A DNA stretch of 64,000 nucleotides from Pegoplata infirma (GCA_963921195.1 OY992536.1:106480778-106544777), one strand, 5' to 3'; counted from the stretch's first letter, positions 19,561 through 31,294 are shown. Made by a program: numbers and translations. The notes: generated by a model not told the origin, from the sequence alone.

Positions 19561-21230
19561 CCTGAATTTTCGGCAAGGGTTTTTGGTGAATTTACGAGAT
19601 AAAAAACACTCTAACTTTCGAAACGTAATTCTGAAGCTTGGCATATCTATTTGTCGTTCCCCTGGCCTGGTTCGTACTGAATTTCAGATAAATCGGTCCA
19701 ATGAATCAAAAGTTATTACCAAACCGTGAATTTCAGATTAGTTTCACCTTAAATTCACGTGTTAAAAATCAGTTAAACATGTTTTAAAAATATTGGTAAG
19801 CACAAAAATATTTTGCAACGTATTTTTGTCACTAAAAAAATTTCACACAAAAAAATAAACTCGAAAAAAATTTTACACTCAAAAAAAAATTTTACACTCA
19901 AAAAAATATTTTTTTTTTTTAAAAATTACTAAAAAAAAATAGTTTTACACAAAATAAAATAATTTTAATCAAAAATGTTATTGTTTTCACGTTAGAATAT
20001 TTACTATTACTTAAAAAGGGCATTCATAGATTCGGACAAGTCGAATTTAACTTTTCTACTTGTTCATCTTTAAAAAAACACATATTTTCTTTCAGTGTAG
20101 TTATATAAACAAGCACGCACACATTAAACTCAATCTTTAAAATAATGAACATTTTACTGAAACTTTTCAACATTATCCTTGATTGTCTGGGTTATATTGT
20201 TTTTTTACAAGTAACTTTTTCTTTTTCAAAATCGTCCCTAAATTTATGTTATAACCCTTCAATAAAACTTCTTCCTTTCCTTTCAATTCATTTTAAAAAT
20301 AGTTTTGTTGCATTTTCTCTACTAAAATGCCCCTTCTTTTTCTTATTTCTTCAAGTTTAACCAAGAAAGGAATTTGGTTTTGTACGTTATAAAATCCCCA
20401 CAGGGTGCTGTTCATGATCTTGTGCCATCATCATTATCGTCATAGCCTTGCTGTGTGAGCTGTGTATTCCAAAAAAGAACAATTTGTATTTCGTTGTGTG
20501 ATTCAACTCAATTTCACAATCAAAAAAATTGAAAAAAAGGGGAGATACAACTTATAATGTACACGAACGATCATGAATACATAAACACAACTTTGGTTTA
20601 TTCCATGTCTTTCTCAAGTGCTGATGTATTCCTTTAACTGGATTGGAGTGTATTTGTATACATATGATTTAAAGTCATTTCAGGAGGATATTACTTCAAA
20701 ACAATTTGCATTCCAAAGTGTGTTTTGAACTGAATAACCAGCACACATTTAACAGGCAGTCAGTCAGACAGACATCGACCGTCAGACAATCTATCCATGT
20801 GAAGTATATGCAAACAACAAATATGGATGGAGCCCAACCCATGTGACCATGACGAACGTGTGATCCCTTTTCATATACATATGTATACAAAGTTATAGAA
20901 TTGTTTCTCTATATACGGATATTTTTGAAGGCAAAAGTATTATTTTGTTGTATAAAGGAATTCTTTTATTGTTAACCAAATGTCAACATTGAAATAAAAT
21001 CTACATATGAATATGGATGGATACATTTGCCTGCTGAATAAAAAAAAAATACGTGCTAAAGGAGACAAGAATTTGTAGAGATTTTTTTTACCAAAATCCC
21101 CTACTTTTTAGGTAGTTTAACCTTCATTTTATTATAATCCTATGAATAAATATTTTAAGATTGTGCGTCATATCCTTCAGAAAAAGTTTAAATGCAATTT
21201 TCAAACATTTGGAGATTCTTTGTAAAGAAA
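19561..21230. other. Non-coding; possibly single-copy host DNA
   Basis: 19560-20070 holds A-rich repeat debris, including a TTCGGACAAGTCGAATTTAAC hairpin block near 20030 also seen near 19175 and 40760. From about 20100 to 21230 the composition is less extreme and I see no repeats shared with the rest of the window, so this may be host intergenic or intronic sequence. No convincing exon, tRNA or promoter is visible. Confidence 0.4.
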
Positions 21231-21911
21231 CCAAATACCAGAACAGAGAACCGACTATATCTCACCACAGACGAACGTTGACAGAACTTTCGAAGTCCAA
21301 ATACCGACTAGAGAAGACCGGGCGGAAAACTCTGTTTTAACAGAGAATGCGATCATAATCTTTACTGACGGATCAAATATGGAGATGGGTACGGGTTCGG
21401 GAGTGTACTCCGAATGCCTCGGAATAGGGGCCTCATTGAGACTTCCGGATAAGTGTAGTGTTTTCCAGGCTGAGGTACTTGTAACTGATAAAGCCGCGCA
21501 AATAATTATGACAAGAGACCTTCGTACTCGTGCCTTTCGTGGATAGTCTTGCAGCTCTGAAGGAGTTAGAATCAAATACTGTAAAATCGGGAATTGTTAG
21601 GAATTGTATACGATCCCTTTGTCGAATCTGTAAGCACACAGTCAAGCTAATCTGGGTACCTGGACATATTGGGGTCGCTTGGGACGAATTGGCTGATGAA
21701 TGTGCAAGAAAAGGCTCGTAATCGGTGACATATCGGTTCCTATACTGGAGTTGATGATCGAAAATGATAGGTTATCTGAGAATAAGATGAAGGATAGGTG
21801 GATATCACTGACTGACGAGCAGAATATTGCAAACCTTGTGGCCACTGTCAAATCCTAAGAGGACAAAAAGTCTTCTTACTTTTGGCAAACGGACGGTTAG
21901 CCTATTAGTGG
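21231..21911 (+). pseudogene. Family B LINE, RNase H segment
   Basis: Across shifting frames the RNase H domain reads FTDGSNMEMGTGSGVYSE (21357-21415), then SVFQAEVL (21460), FVDSLAALKE (21535), KLIWVPGH (21645) and DELADECA (21690). It continues as KSLLTFGKRTVSLLV to 21911. Several frameshifts and stops make it non-functional. It stops at 21911 where an inverted-arm element is inserted and resumes beyond 23404 and 23977, giving one LINE split into three. Confidence 0.72.
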
Positions 21912-22348
21912 TATAGCAAAAACATAATCTACAAGAAATTCTAAGAACATTTTCCAAAGAAACCATGTTTCTAAAATCAAACCCTATACCGCGCCTAACG
22001 ACATGAAGATTTGTCCGTCCGTCCTTTTTTTCATAAGCAAAACATAGAACTTGACTATTTTTTGGTGTTTGTGTTAATTTTTGGTCTTTGGTGTGCTCCG
22101 AGGTATATAATAAAATTTTATTGGCAACATTTTTGTAGAACATTTCATCCCAGCCCTCCCCCTTTTTCGGGGTGGTTTTTGCGATTTGTTAGAATAGAGC
22201 CAAAAAATACCGTTATGAGAGTGAGTTATAAGGTTAATATGTTTCACAAAAATTTTTGGCATAATATTTTCTACAAAGTTGCTAAACATACCCTACACAT
22301 CAGATGTAAAGAAAACATAGTTTTATATACCGATATGCTGCATGAACT

Positions 22349-22385
22349 TATCCAGCGGCAATGTTTTACCAATTGCCGCTGGATA
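22349..22385. repeat. Perfect 14-bp G+C-rich hairpin
   Basis: TATCCAGCGGCAAT and ATTGCCGCTGGATA are separated by the 9-nt loop GTTTTACCA, with no mismatch. It stands out against the A/T-rich surroundings and is adjacent to GGGATTATGGCC, the motif of the element at 23421. Confidence 0.75.
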
Positions 22386-22599
22386 TAATTCGATTTTTGG
22401 GATTATGGCCGGCAAGTATATTAGACATAATCCCTGAAATGGAGAAATAAATAATTAGATTGATTTGTAATGAAAACACCACAGACGAAAAATTATAATA
22501 AGAAATTTTAACAATAAATCGCTGCTTTTATCGTTAATCCATGGTAATTTTACTCCATTATTTATTTTATATTGGGCTGCAGTATATTAACATGTAGCG

Positions 22600-22653
22600 T
22601 GATACTCTGAAAGTAAGTGCAGGGGTTGCGGGTTCGATTCCCTCCAAAACCTT
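22600..22653 (+). repeat. tRNA-like 3' half (B box)
   Basis: GCGGGTTCGATTCCCTCCA matches a pol III B box with a plausible T-arm, followed by AAAACCT. No convincing A box or complete cloverleaf lies upstream, so it is at most a tRNA-derived fragment. A better example is at 34081. Confidence 0.3.
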
Positions 22654-22825
22654 TGTATGTTAATTAATTTTTGTAGTAAATAAAAGTATGTAATTGAGGA
22701 TCATAATGATATTTCGTCAAAAAAAAAAACAATAATATACTTTTGTGGGTTGAAATTAAAGAGTTGAATATCGGAGAGGAAAAAAGCTGTGTTCGATAAA
22801 ATTTTTTAATAACTGAATATTTTTT

Positions 22826-22985
22826 TATACCTTCCAACCACAGTATGGGGGTATACTCACTTTGTCATTCCATGTGTAACGCATCGAAATATCGGTCTAG
22901 GACCCCACAAAGTATATATATCGATTCTAGCAATGTCCGTCCGTCCGTCTGTCCGTCTGTCCGACACGATACAGTCCAAAATAAA
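22826..22985 (+). repeat. Dispersed repeat copy with CCGTCTGT microsatellite
   Basis: Same order of blocks as at 17735 (ACCTTCCAACCACAG, TTTGTCATTCC, CGCATCGAAATATCGGTCTAG, CCCCACAAAGTATATATATCG, then tandem GTCCGTCCGTCTGTCCG). Confidence 0.6.
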
Positions 22986-23420
22986 AGAGCAAGACTTCCG
23001 AAGTTCGGCAGGAATATGTCTTATATTCCTAGGCAGGTTAAGTTCGGAAATGGGCAAAATCGGACCAAGGGGAAAAAATTCCTCCTTACAGAACTAAACC
23101 AACCTTAGAAAAACTGCATATTTTGCAGAGTTTTTTGTACTTTTGCAAAGCAAATGCAACATTCTTATCTCAGAAAAAGTTCAAAATCGCAAGGGGAAGG
23201 TGCCTCCTAACGTCTACCACCTACCCAAGCGTGTTTCACACAGACCGAAAGACAGACGGACGGATTTTCATGTCGTTAGGCGCGGTATAGGGTTTGATTT
23301 TAGACCAATGGTTTCTTTGGAAAAGTTTCTTAGAATTTCTTGTAGATTTTGTTTTGCTATACGATTTTTCAGTTTTTTTCGATCCATACAAATCGACCCG
23401 CCCTAGTGTACATACAGCAC

Positions 23421-23968
23421 GGTGACAGGACATAATACCCACGGACATTACCCCCACAACGGAAATGGGGATTATGACTGAATTCATCACGATCATAACC
23501 CCCATAATAGTTGCGTGGACTATGACCGTTTCCAAACCGGTCACAATCCCAATGGGGATTATGTCCGTTCCCTGTTGAGATTACGACCGAACTTTTTTCG
23601 CTCATAACCCCCAAAGCTATTTTGGTCATAATCCCCGTTTTCTGCAGAGAGGTTGGGTTTAGCGAAGCCGCTAAATTAATTTAGCCCGGCGAAGGCCGTC
23701 TACACAGAAAAACCTTTAAGACAAAAAAATAATAAAATTTTTTGGATTATGACCAACTAGTATAGTGGACATAATCCCTGTAATGGGGATTATGGCCATT
23801 TGTTACATGGTCATTATCCCCATAAATCTGGAAATTAAATCCGTTTTTTATTGGGATTATGTCCAAATTATTTTCGGTCATATTCACCACTACCACTATG
23901 GGGATTATGACCGAAATGAATTAGGTCATAATCCCCATAACGCAAATGGTGATTATGTCATGTCACCT
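23421..23968. mobile_element. Palindromic-array element (GGGGATTATGACC), 8-bp TSD
   Basis: Ends GGTGACAGGACATAAT and its inverted counterpart ATTATGTCATGTCACC(T) are flanked by the exact 8-bp duplication TACAGCAC (23413-23420 and 23969-23976). The target is family B coding sequence, which continues across the duplication. Roughly twenty copies of GGGATTATGNCC, in both orientations, fill the outer thirds. Pairs such as GGTCATAATCCCCAT make local palindromes. The centre (about 23640-23745) lacks the motif and includes a TTAGCGAAGCCGCTAA palindrome. No protein is encoded. The 8-bp duplication suggests a hAT relative. Confidence 0.75.
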
Positions 23969-23976
23969 TACAGCAC

Positions 23977-24283
23977 ACTGTATAATTTGCCAAATGGCCG
24001 TGCATATGGGAATTTCTGATAGGGACTATTGTAGAAGTTGCGGTCCGGGTCTGATGAGAAGCTGCCTTGAGAATTTGGGGCAAAGATTTTTCGATGACCT
24101 AGATTGCCTAAACATTGTCTCATTGACATCTCTAGCAGAATTGGGGTGGATCAAGAAATAAAACGATTTTTTTTTTATCAGAGTGGAGTAGGGAAATGAC
24201 AATTAAGGGAATCACAATGGCCTCCGACTGAATTCGACAAATTGGCGGACCTAACCAACCTAACCTAGCCAAATAGCATTTAA
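23977..24283 (+). pseudogene. Family B LINE, ORF2 C-terminus and 3' UTR
   Basis: Translation reads a decayed HCT...GRAYG segment, then ISDRDYCRSCG (24010-24045), a deletion of the rest of the zinc knuckle, then LMRSCLENLGQRFFDD and SLAELGWIKK ending in TAA near 24160. It is the equivalent of the family A NVPSNDFCRSC...LRSF end. A short 3' UTR follows and finishes with CCTAACCAACCTAACC, the same kind of tail as family A. Belongs with 21231-21911. Confidence 0.65.
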
Positions 24284-24857
24284 TGACAAGAAAATTTATT
24301 TATTTAAAAATAAACTTTAAATGGCTGTGAAAATGGAACATCAATAAGTCACATGGTCCATTGTGATACTCTGTTGTTTTACAGTTCGAACGAAAGATTA
24401 AAATATACGAGGATGATGTCCGCTCTATGAATATCTACTATGAAGCTCGATCATCAAAGAATCTTTTAAAAAGATACCTGAGAAGTCGTTCCTCGAACTA
24501 ACGATCAGTCTCATTCCGACATGGTGGCAGCGGGTACCCACGCTTTCTTTGCAATTGTCAAAGGTCTTATTATTTCAAATCCAGAGAATTCTTCCAGATT
24601 TCGAAACGCGGTATCCTAAACGCTTTGCTCTAACGCGTTAGAGCACAGGACATCGGCCAGTTATGATCTTCACTGTCTCTTTGTAAACACTTCTTTTAAA
24701 ATTCGGCAAATTATGACCTTCACCGTCTCTTTGTACACTGGTATACCGCATATCAATTGCTTGTATAACAATTCCCTGCTCTTTTGGCATGCTTCTAAAT
24801 CCAACAATGAACAGTTATCACATCCCAGAAGACACACACCAGAAGTCTTAAAATATA
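24284..24857. other. Unassigned, possibly old LINE debris
   Basis: Less A/T-rich than its surroundings. Two imperfect copies of ATTATGACCTTCACCGTCTCTTTGTA-like sequence occur about 58 bp apart (24663 and 24710). Short coding-like phrases appear, but no domain is recognisable. Confidence 0.3.
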
Positions 24858-26148
24858 CAGAGAAAACAAATTCATTTTAACAACAGAATTTTTTGCCAAT
24901 CGAATAGTTCAGTTGCAAGAACTGAAATTTTCGGCTGGTATTTGAGATTTATGTTTGAAAAAATAGAAAGTCACTTGTAAGAGTTGAACTTCTGTTGTGT
25001 CTGCTGAATTTCTGTACACCGAAAAAAATTCATGCCTTATATGAACGAAATGTTTCGTACATTGTACGAAAAGTTTCGTAGTTTTTGCTTACGAAATTAT
25101 TTCGTAAAAATTTTAAGTTTTTACGAAAAGGTTTACTACATTCTACGAAATATTTTTTTGTTTTTACGAAACAATTTTCTATATTATACAAAATAATTTC
25201 GTAAATTACAAAAATAAATTCGTACATATTAGATATAAAAAAAAAATAAAAAAAATGTATGTCTTATAAGTTCGAAATGTTTCGTACATTGTAAGAATCG
25301 TTTCGTACTTTTTGCTTAGAAAATTGTAAAAATTATAAGTATTTACGAAAAAGTATGAAACAATTTTCTATATTACACAAAATAAATTCGTAAATTACAA
25401 AAATAAATTCGTACATATTAGATATATTTTTTAAAAAAGCACGTGTTTCGATCTCATCAAGTTTTTGTCAATACTATATAGCAAAATATAAAAAAACTAT
25501 ACTACAAGTAGCATAAAAAAGTTAGTAAAATATACATTTTTGTAAATTTACAAAAAAACGTTCAATTTTAAAAAATTTTATTTAAAATTTTTCTTAAAAA
25601 AAAATATTTTTCACAAATTTTCTAACGAAATTTTGTTTTCGGACACAAACATTTTTTGGCATTTCTTTTTTTTGCGTTTTGGAATTAAGAAATTCATTAA
25701 AAATGCATTAAGGAAAAATTAATCCTAAAATAAAATTTCGAAGTTCAAAAAAACTTTGAAAATTTTCTAATTGTAAGTCCTAGGCCTTTTTATATAAAAG
25801 GTTTCATATAAAAGGTTTTATATAAAAGGTAGGTCATTGCGTTCCTTGTGATATGCCACGTGACCAATCAAGGACCGGTCACTTTTCGTGCAGGGAAATT
25901 AAAAATGTTCAAAATTACGAAATATTTTCGTATGTTTCGTAAATTTACAAAAGTCCGGACTAATTTATTTTTCGTAATATAAAGTAAATTTTCGTATATT
26001 TTACGAAACAAGTAAGTACGAAATTTTATTTCGTAAAATGTTGCATGGATTTTTTTCGGTGTAGTAATTAACGAACAATTTTTATCAATGCTACCGAATC
26101 ACTAAACGGGTGACAAACTCGGTTGTCACAACGAAACTGTTTTCTCTG
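24858..26148. mobile_element. Outer MITE with CAGAGAAAACA ends
   Basis: Inverted ends CAGAGAAAACA (24858) and TGTTTTCTCTG (26148) enclose about 250 bp of element once the inner insertion at 25017-26061 is removed. Flanks are TA on the left and TG on the right, so the duplication is not proven. Non-coding. Confidence 0.45.
25017..26061. mobile_element. Mariner-like MITE, TTTCGTA array, TA duplication
   Basis: Inverted ends CACCGAAAAAAAT(T/C)CATGC lie between TA dinucleotides at 25015-25016 and 26062-26063. Both ends carry many TTTCGTA/TACGAAA words, some paired as TTCGTACATTGTACGAA palindromes. The left half is partly duplicated (25020-25230 resembles 25245-25430). A G+C-richer core (about 25825-25890) contains GGTCATTGCGTTCC. 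TA duplication and simple ends suggest Tc1/mariner. Confidence 0.72.
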
Positions 26149-26217
26149 TGTATTCCTTGTAAGTGACAGTAAAAGCAAGTCACTTTATAATTGTAGGACT
26201 TGTGTTTCTCCATAACG

Positions 26218-26943
26218 ATGGTTAGGTTAAGTTGTAAGTGGCTGCTGACGTTTAACGTCAACACACGTAGACTGTGAGGTCCTTTGTGATACCACGGGAC
26301 TGAAATAGGTTTCCCTACTAGTCCCTCTCGTTAAACCAATGTGAGCTTCTTATGAAAATATATTTAATTTTGATCTCTGACAAATCACAAAGATCGTGCA
26401 GTTCCCTATATCCCAGTGAAGCAAGTCTCTAACCAGAAAGTGACGGGCAATGGCAGATAAAGTGTTCCATAGTTTCCAACTCCCCCTCATCCATGCAATT
26501 TTAGCAAAAGTAATTTGACAGCACAATTAACCGCTCTGCTTGCTCTCATATAAGACAGTGTCCGATAATTACAGCAACCACCGTCAAAATCTCTCCTATT
26601 GGAAGAGATAATAGCTCGGTTGTGCACTTCTGATTAGGAGAAGGCCAAATCTCTAGTGTAGTCTTACATATCCATCCATGTGTCCATCTCTGATTAGTCT
26701 CCGTCGTGGAACAAATATTGTTTGCAAGATTTTGTTTGCAAGTTTTAGAGGCATACTAATACATTCCAATTCTGTTAGAACTTGTAAGGTAGTTCCCAGT
26801 CTTGCAAGCTCATCGGCTTTGCAATATCCTGAATAGTATCTGTGCCCTGGGATCCATATGAGTCGTATGTCAAACTGCTTGGCTTCTTCCTTTATTGCCA
26901 GAATCTCTGCCTTGTTAACACTGCAATGATCTGGCAATCTTCA
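26218..26943 (-). pseudogene. Family A LINE 3' fragment
   Basis: On the minus strand this is the RNase H to tail part of family A: LPDHCSVNKAEILAIKE fused by an internal deletion to AKQFDIRLIWIPGH, then the knuckle region with stops, the 3' UTR and a short AACCTAACC tail at 26219-26228. The deletion removes the second catalytic aspartate motif (YTDSQ). Non-functional and clearly older than the copy at 54603. Confidence 0.85.
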
Positions 26944-27548
26944 ACAATTTCATGATATTCAGACTTTTAAGTTTACCAGAAACTTTGAACAACATTTTAA
27001 TACCTAAAAGTTTTGGATATATATATATATAAGGTTCTTAAGAATATGATGGCTTTTAGAGTGGCAGTAGAGTATGGATTGCCCGGAGGTCTCTGAGAAA
27101 CCTGCATATCAAGTTTCTAAACATAAAATATATTCCATCGCATGATAGCGTTTGTCCCATGTTGGCGTCTGGACCACAAAATTACTTTCAAAGCTCATTG
27201 CCTGTGACATGTAATGGGTTTTCTCAAATAAGCTGTTCTCCATCCACCTTTTGTATAATAGTGCTATGCCTCTATGAGCATTTTTCAAAGTTGTGTGACT
27301 TTTTAAATGGAGAGCTTCTATCGCGACCGTACTCTTGATAAGTCAACCTGCCTGTGGTGCCGATCCGTTCAAAATGCCATGAATAGTCTCCCAGACCAAC
27401 TTCATCATACAGTTTCGAGATTCTAGTTTACTGAGGTTCTAGAACCTAAGACTTCCTGAACGGTATCAGTGATGCTCGGTTATAAACCTAAAAGTATGTG
27501 GACTGCCAGTTTTGGTTCGAGATGAGACCACAGCTTCATCTATTATCT
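26944..27548. other. Unassigned sequence with TA microsatellite
   Basis: An (AT)n run lies at about 27010-27032. The remainder has moderate G+C and short coding-like phrases on the minus strand, but no domain I recognise. It ends at the hAT-like element. Confidence 0.3.
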
Positions 27549-27556
27549 TCTTAAAC

Positions 27557-28678
27557 CATGGACGTATACAGGGGGCACGTGCCCCCCCTTTTCGATTTGA
27601 AAATTTTTTAAATTTTTTACACAAAAATGCATTATTCAAAAAAATATTCAAAAGTTTCTAAATATTTTGATTTGAAAAGAAGATTTTATTTTTTTTTTAT
27701 AAAAACTCAAGAGTTTGAAATAATTTCGTTTCTAAAAAGTCATTTATACCGAAAAATCAGTAAAATTTTATCAAATAAAAATTGTGCATCAGAATCATAA
27801 AAATTAATTTTTACAAAACAATTTTCAAACAATAAGATAAGGGAAGTATCTACACCCTTATGAACCGATTTCCCTAAAACTTAAAAGACAATTTTAAATT
27901 TACACATCTTCATGAAAAAAAGATTTAACGAAGCTTAATTTTTACAAGGTTGTGCCCCCGTTGAATAGGCATTAAAAAACATTTATTCTCATATGGAAAC
28001 ATCATTTAGTTTCTTGGAAAGAAATGGCTGAAAAATCAAAAAAAAAAAATTTTACCTATTTTTTGAACCCCAAAATCTCCGATCTGGCCAATGAGCCACC
28101 ACATCCTTAGAATTGTTTCGTTTATATGAGGGTTTCTTCGTCAACTCTTTAAACACAGGTTTTTGTGGTCGCTTAGGAAGAATCTGAAGTTGGAATTTTA
28201 AAATTCAAAATGGCGAATCCAACATGGCTACAAATATTTTTAAAAAATAAACCGATTTGCTTGAAACTTTTTATACCCGAGTTTTAGGTGTCGCTAAATA
28301 AGAATCTGAAGTTAGATTTTCGAATGGCAGATTCAAATTTAGGAACCCAACAAACCGGCGCGTAAAGAGTTTTTAGTGAATCTGTTATTTTTTTAAAAAA
28401 ATTATCACATGTTGGATCCGATGTTTTGAATTTTAAAAATCCAACTGCAAATTCTTCTTAAGCGACTTCAAGAACCCGTGTATGAAGAATTTCAAGCAAA
28501 TCTATTTGTACAAAATTGAGCGCCATATTGCATCCGCCATATTGAAATTCAAAACCGCCACTTGCGGAGGGGGGTAGGTAGGTTATGGGTGTAGTTAAAA
28601 ATAAATATTAATAGGCAATGACGAAAAAATTTTTATCAATTGTGCCCCCCCGTTTTCAAATTCCTGGATACGTCGCTG
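27557..28678. mobile_element. hAT-like element (CATGGACGTATACAG...CGTCGCTG), 8-bp TSD
   Basis: An exact duplication TCTTAAAC flanks it (27549-27556 and 28679-28686). It has the same termini as 17879-19368, with GGGGGCACGTGCCCCCC near the left end and GTGCCCCCCC near the right. The interior includes repeated AAGAATCTGAAGTT/AATGGCGAATCC phrases in both orientations (28190-28550) and no transposase. Two independent copies with different 8-bp duplications fix the element boundaries. Confidence 0.8.
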
Positions 28679-28686
28679 TCTTAAAC

Positions 28687-29817
28687 AATAAATTTACAAA
28701 ATTCCCTTATAATGTACCTCCTAACAACGGAAGCTTACTTAGCAAATGATAAGAATATGCGTAAGTAATTCGTTAAATAAATCCTGAAGAGGGCAATAAA
28801 AGCTGAAGCATACAATATGCCAGTTTCGTCTGATTCCCACATATTCGTCTTCAAACTATGAAATTAAATCCTTAAATTTAAACCCCTTGTAAATATTTTA
28901 TGTTAAAACCGTCTAAAAATACCAAAAAGGATTTAAAATATTTATGATCCTACATTAAAACAAAACGAAATATAAATTCAAAAATCCCATAAAATGTTGT
29001 ACCCTTTTTGTTGAATTTATTGATAAGCCATTCGACTCTACTCTCCTACAAGTTCAACAAGTTTATCAGGTTTATTTTTAAACAACTTCAGTCTGCTGTT
29101 TCAACCCCCAACACACACACTCTTCATCGTTTGTTCGTATATGTATAGTGCTGCCCTGGTGTGTGCACCATCTAAAATAAACAATCATTATTCAAACTCC
29201 TGTGTATTTTTCATGTCATCGTCCTCTTGTCTCCGTTTCTTGATCGTGCATGAATGTTGATGGCGTGAAAAAAGAAGAAAAAGAACAATCCTGTTGCTGG
29301 AATCGAAATACCATCAACAAGTTGAATTTTAAAAGTATTTTACTCTGTCTGTATTTGAGGTTATTTCAAAAGGGGGAAAGTAATAGCGGCAGTGAATCCT
29401 TTTTATATGTTTACTTATACACACGCATACAATTTTATTGTACTGCGCTGTTGCGCAAGGATATTTTTAGATGTGACGTTGATTTAACGTTTTTATTTGT
29501 GTTTAAATTTATCAGAAAAAGTCTGGGATATTTTTTGGAGATTTTTTTTTACCTGTACGCTATATTGATGTTGTCAATTATCCTTTTCACGTTTTTATTT
29601 TTTTCAATTGTTTGTGAATAGATATTTTGAAAGAAAAAAAAAACACCTGGTTATTTATTTAGGATGACTGCAGTTTTTGTGTTTTTTATAAATTTTTTTA
29701 TCAGCAATTAGAATAGTTTTTTTTTAATATTTGTTTTAAAATGTTTACACAATATCCTTAGAAACATTGTAAGAATTTTTATAACTTAAGCCATTTATTT
29801 GAAATTTGGTTTTTACA
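28687..29817. other. Non-coding, possibly single-copy host DNA
   Basis: No repeat family seen elsewhere in the window occurs here, and no reading frame has a recognisable domain. 29000-29250 has near-balanced composition with CA-rich patches. Confidence 0.35.
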
Positions 29818-30017
29818 TATCAGATTATTGCCCGGACAGCGAAATCTTTGTTGCTGGCGATTTCGATGTCCAAAATTCGTTCTGGCTTCGTTATTCCAGC
29901 TCTTCGCTGTACACAACCACCTTGTGCAACTTGTAAATGACGCAACACTTAATCCGTCTGTTGAAGGACAGTTTCATAATATTCTTGACCTTTTCCTCGC
30001 TTTGCACCATAGGTTAG

Positions 30018-30350
30018 GTGGTGGAGACTGAAGTTCAGACTCCGGCTGGTCTTTAGACCGACTGGTCCATAGCGATACCACATTTTCCTCCAGCGAGGAT
30101 AAAACGCGTTAGTCCATGTTGCGAACAGTTTTAGTTGCGTAAGGTTCATAGCCTCGATATCATCCAAAATTCTCGAATTCTGCTTTACCTAGTATTCGCT
30201 CGCGGTGTCTGGCCAATGCGGGGCATTTGCACAGAATATGTTCAACTGTTTCATCCGTATTATTTACGTTTTCGCATGAGTAAAGTACAATCCCCTCTGT
30301 TAAGAGAAAGTAGGTAGCGAGTCTTTCCGAGGTTGTAATGTGTCCAGATT
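30018..30350 (-). pseudogene. 3' end of another LINE inserted antisense in family X
   Basis: On the minus strand the phrases TIWTHYNLGKT, LLTEG/CTLLM, a degenerate HIL-CKCPALARHRE-like stretch and FWMI/DDIEAMNLTQLKLFATWT are typical of the C-terminal zinc-knuckle tail of RNase H-bearing LINEs. It separates two parts of the family X endonuclease. Strongly decayed; the family is not A. Confidence 0.45.
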
Positions 30351-30700
30351 GTTCTGGTGATTCTGCTTATGCAGAATCCTATTTGCAATAGAAATGCAAA
30401 GACAGTCACTTCTCGTTCTCACCACCATGAAAAGTACGAAGTTGAGTTACTAGCGCCTCTCGGCAACTCTCATCACCTTATCATTTCTGCATCCTTTTCA
30501 TATTCGGCAATTCGTAGTGCTTCTCATCCAGAGCCGAAACGCTCGGTATTTGTCTACAAAAAGGCTCATAGGGCTGAGCTCAATGATTCCTTTCGACATT
30601 TCAACTGGAAGCTTTATTTTCTAGATGATAATGGCAACGCTGCTGCAGAAATGATTGTGAATGTAATAACGCTAGGAATGAAATCATTTATTCCATCTAA

Positions 30701-31294
30701 CAAGGAAGGTCTTTCACAGGGCACCAGCCGATTGTCCTGAAACTTGAATATAGGAAAGAGGGGAGCAAAATAAGAGTAACCTGTTTTTTTATAGTGGCCC
30801 AATCTCACATTTAGCGGGTTAAAGGGGAGGGGGAAAGTCGGGATTTTTTTCGTTTTTTGAGGATTTTTCCCATTTCTTCAAAAGAAACTATGTATATGAA
30901 CATTTTATACAGGTCGTTAAAGGTTTTTTGAAGACCTATCTAATGGTGTATCGGTCGTGTCCAAATTCGACTTCGTTAAGTTCGTTTTTGTCAAAAATGT
31001 ATAATCGTTGGGGTAGTTTATATGGAGAAGTATATACGTACGACCGCAAAAATCATATAAAATAATTTCTATCAAAATTAAGCTGACCCGTATTTTTTCG
31101 TTTGGCGAAATTCCTATTAGTTCGGCTTTTATACGGATTTTCCCGAAAGCCCTTAATTTTTCATAAGGTGGCAACCCTTTTTTAAATTTGAGATTGGGCA
31201 GCAAAAAAAAACAGGTAACTCTTATTTTTTCCCCCTCATGCCCATATTAAAGTTTCAGAACAATCGGTGGTTGCCCTGTGAAAGACCTTCCTTG
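30701..31294. mobile_element. Foldback-type element, CAAGGAAGGTCTTTCACAGG ends, TAA duplication
   Basis: The ends CAAGGAAGGTCTTTCACAGG and complement extend inward as an inverted repeat of about 100 bp, including ATAGGAAAGAGGGGAGCAAA-like sequence. TAA flanks both sides (30698-30700, 31295-31297). It splits a family X linker that reads continuously when the insert is removed. A 3-bp TWA duplication fits PIF/Harbinger, but no transposase is present to prove it. Confidence 0.72.

Larger units (their letters stand above)
21912..23404. mobile_element. Inverted-arm element splitting the family B LINE
   Basis: 21912-22030 (TATAGCAAAAACATAATC...GACATGAAGATTTGTCCGTC) is the inverted copy of about 23240-23370 (GACGGACGGATTTTCATGTC...TTTTGCTATAC). 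Arms are about 120-130 bp and well matched. The right end extends ~40 bp further (GATCCATACAAATCGACCCG), which the left end lacks, so the left terminus is truncated. LINE coding flanks it on both sides. The interior holds a dispersed repeat (22826-22985), a strong hairpin (22349-22385) and a tRNA-like fragment, but no transposase. Confidence 0.6.

Noticed and set aside
20030..20065. Helitron 3' end (hairpin followed by CTRR)
   Set aside because: The TTCGGACAAGTCGAA hairpin is followed by TTTAACTTTTCTACTTG; no CTRR terminus at the required distance and no Rep/helicase anywhere.
22600..22653. Functional tRNA gene
   Set aside because: Only the B box and a partial T-arm are visible; no A box or cloverleaf.
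23421..23968. Simple tandem satellite or array of CRISPR-type direct repeats
   Set aside because: The motif alternates orientation irregularly and the region is bounded by inverted ends with a target duplication.
29250..29621. 123-residue plus-strand open frame, hydrophobic C-terminal half
   Set aside because: T-rich DNA gives Phe/Leu/Tyr-rich translations by chance; no homologous feature or start context supports a gene.
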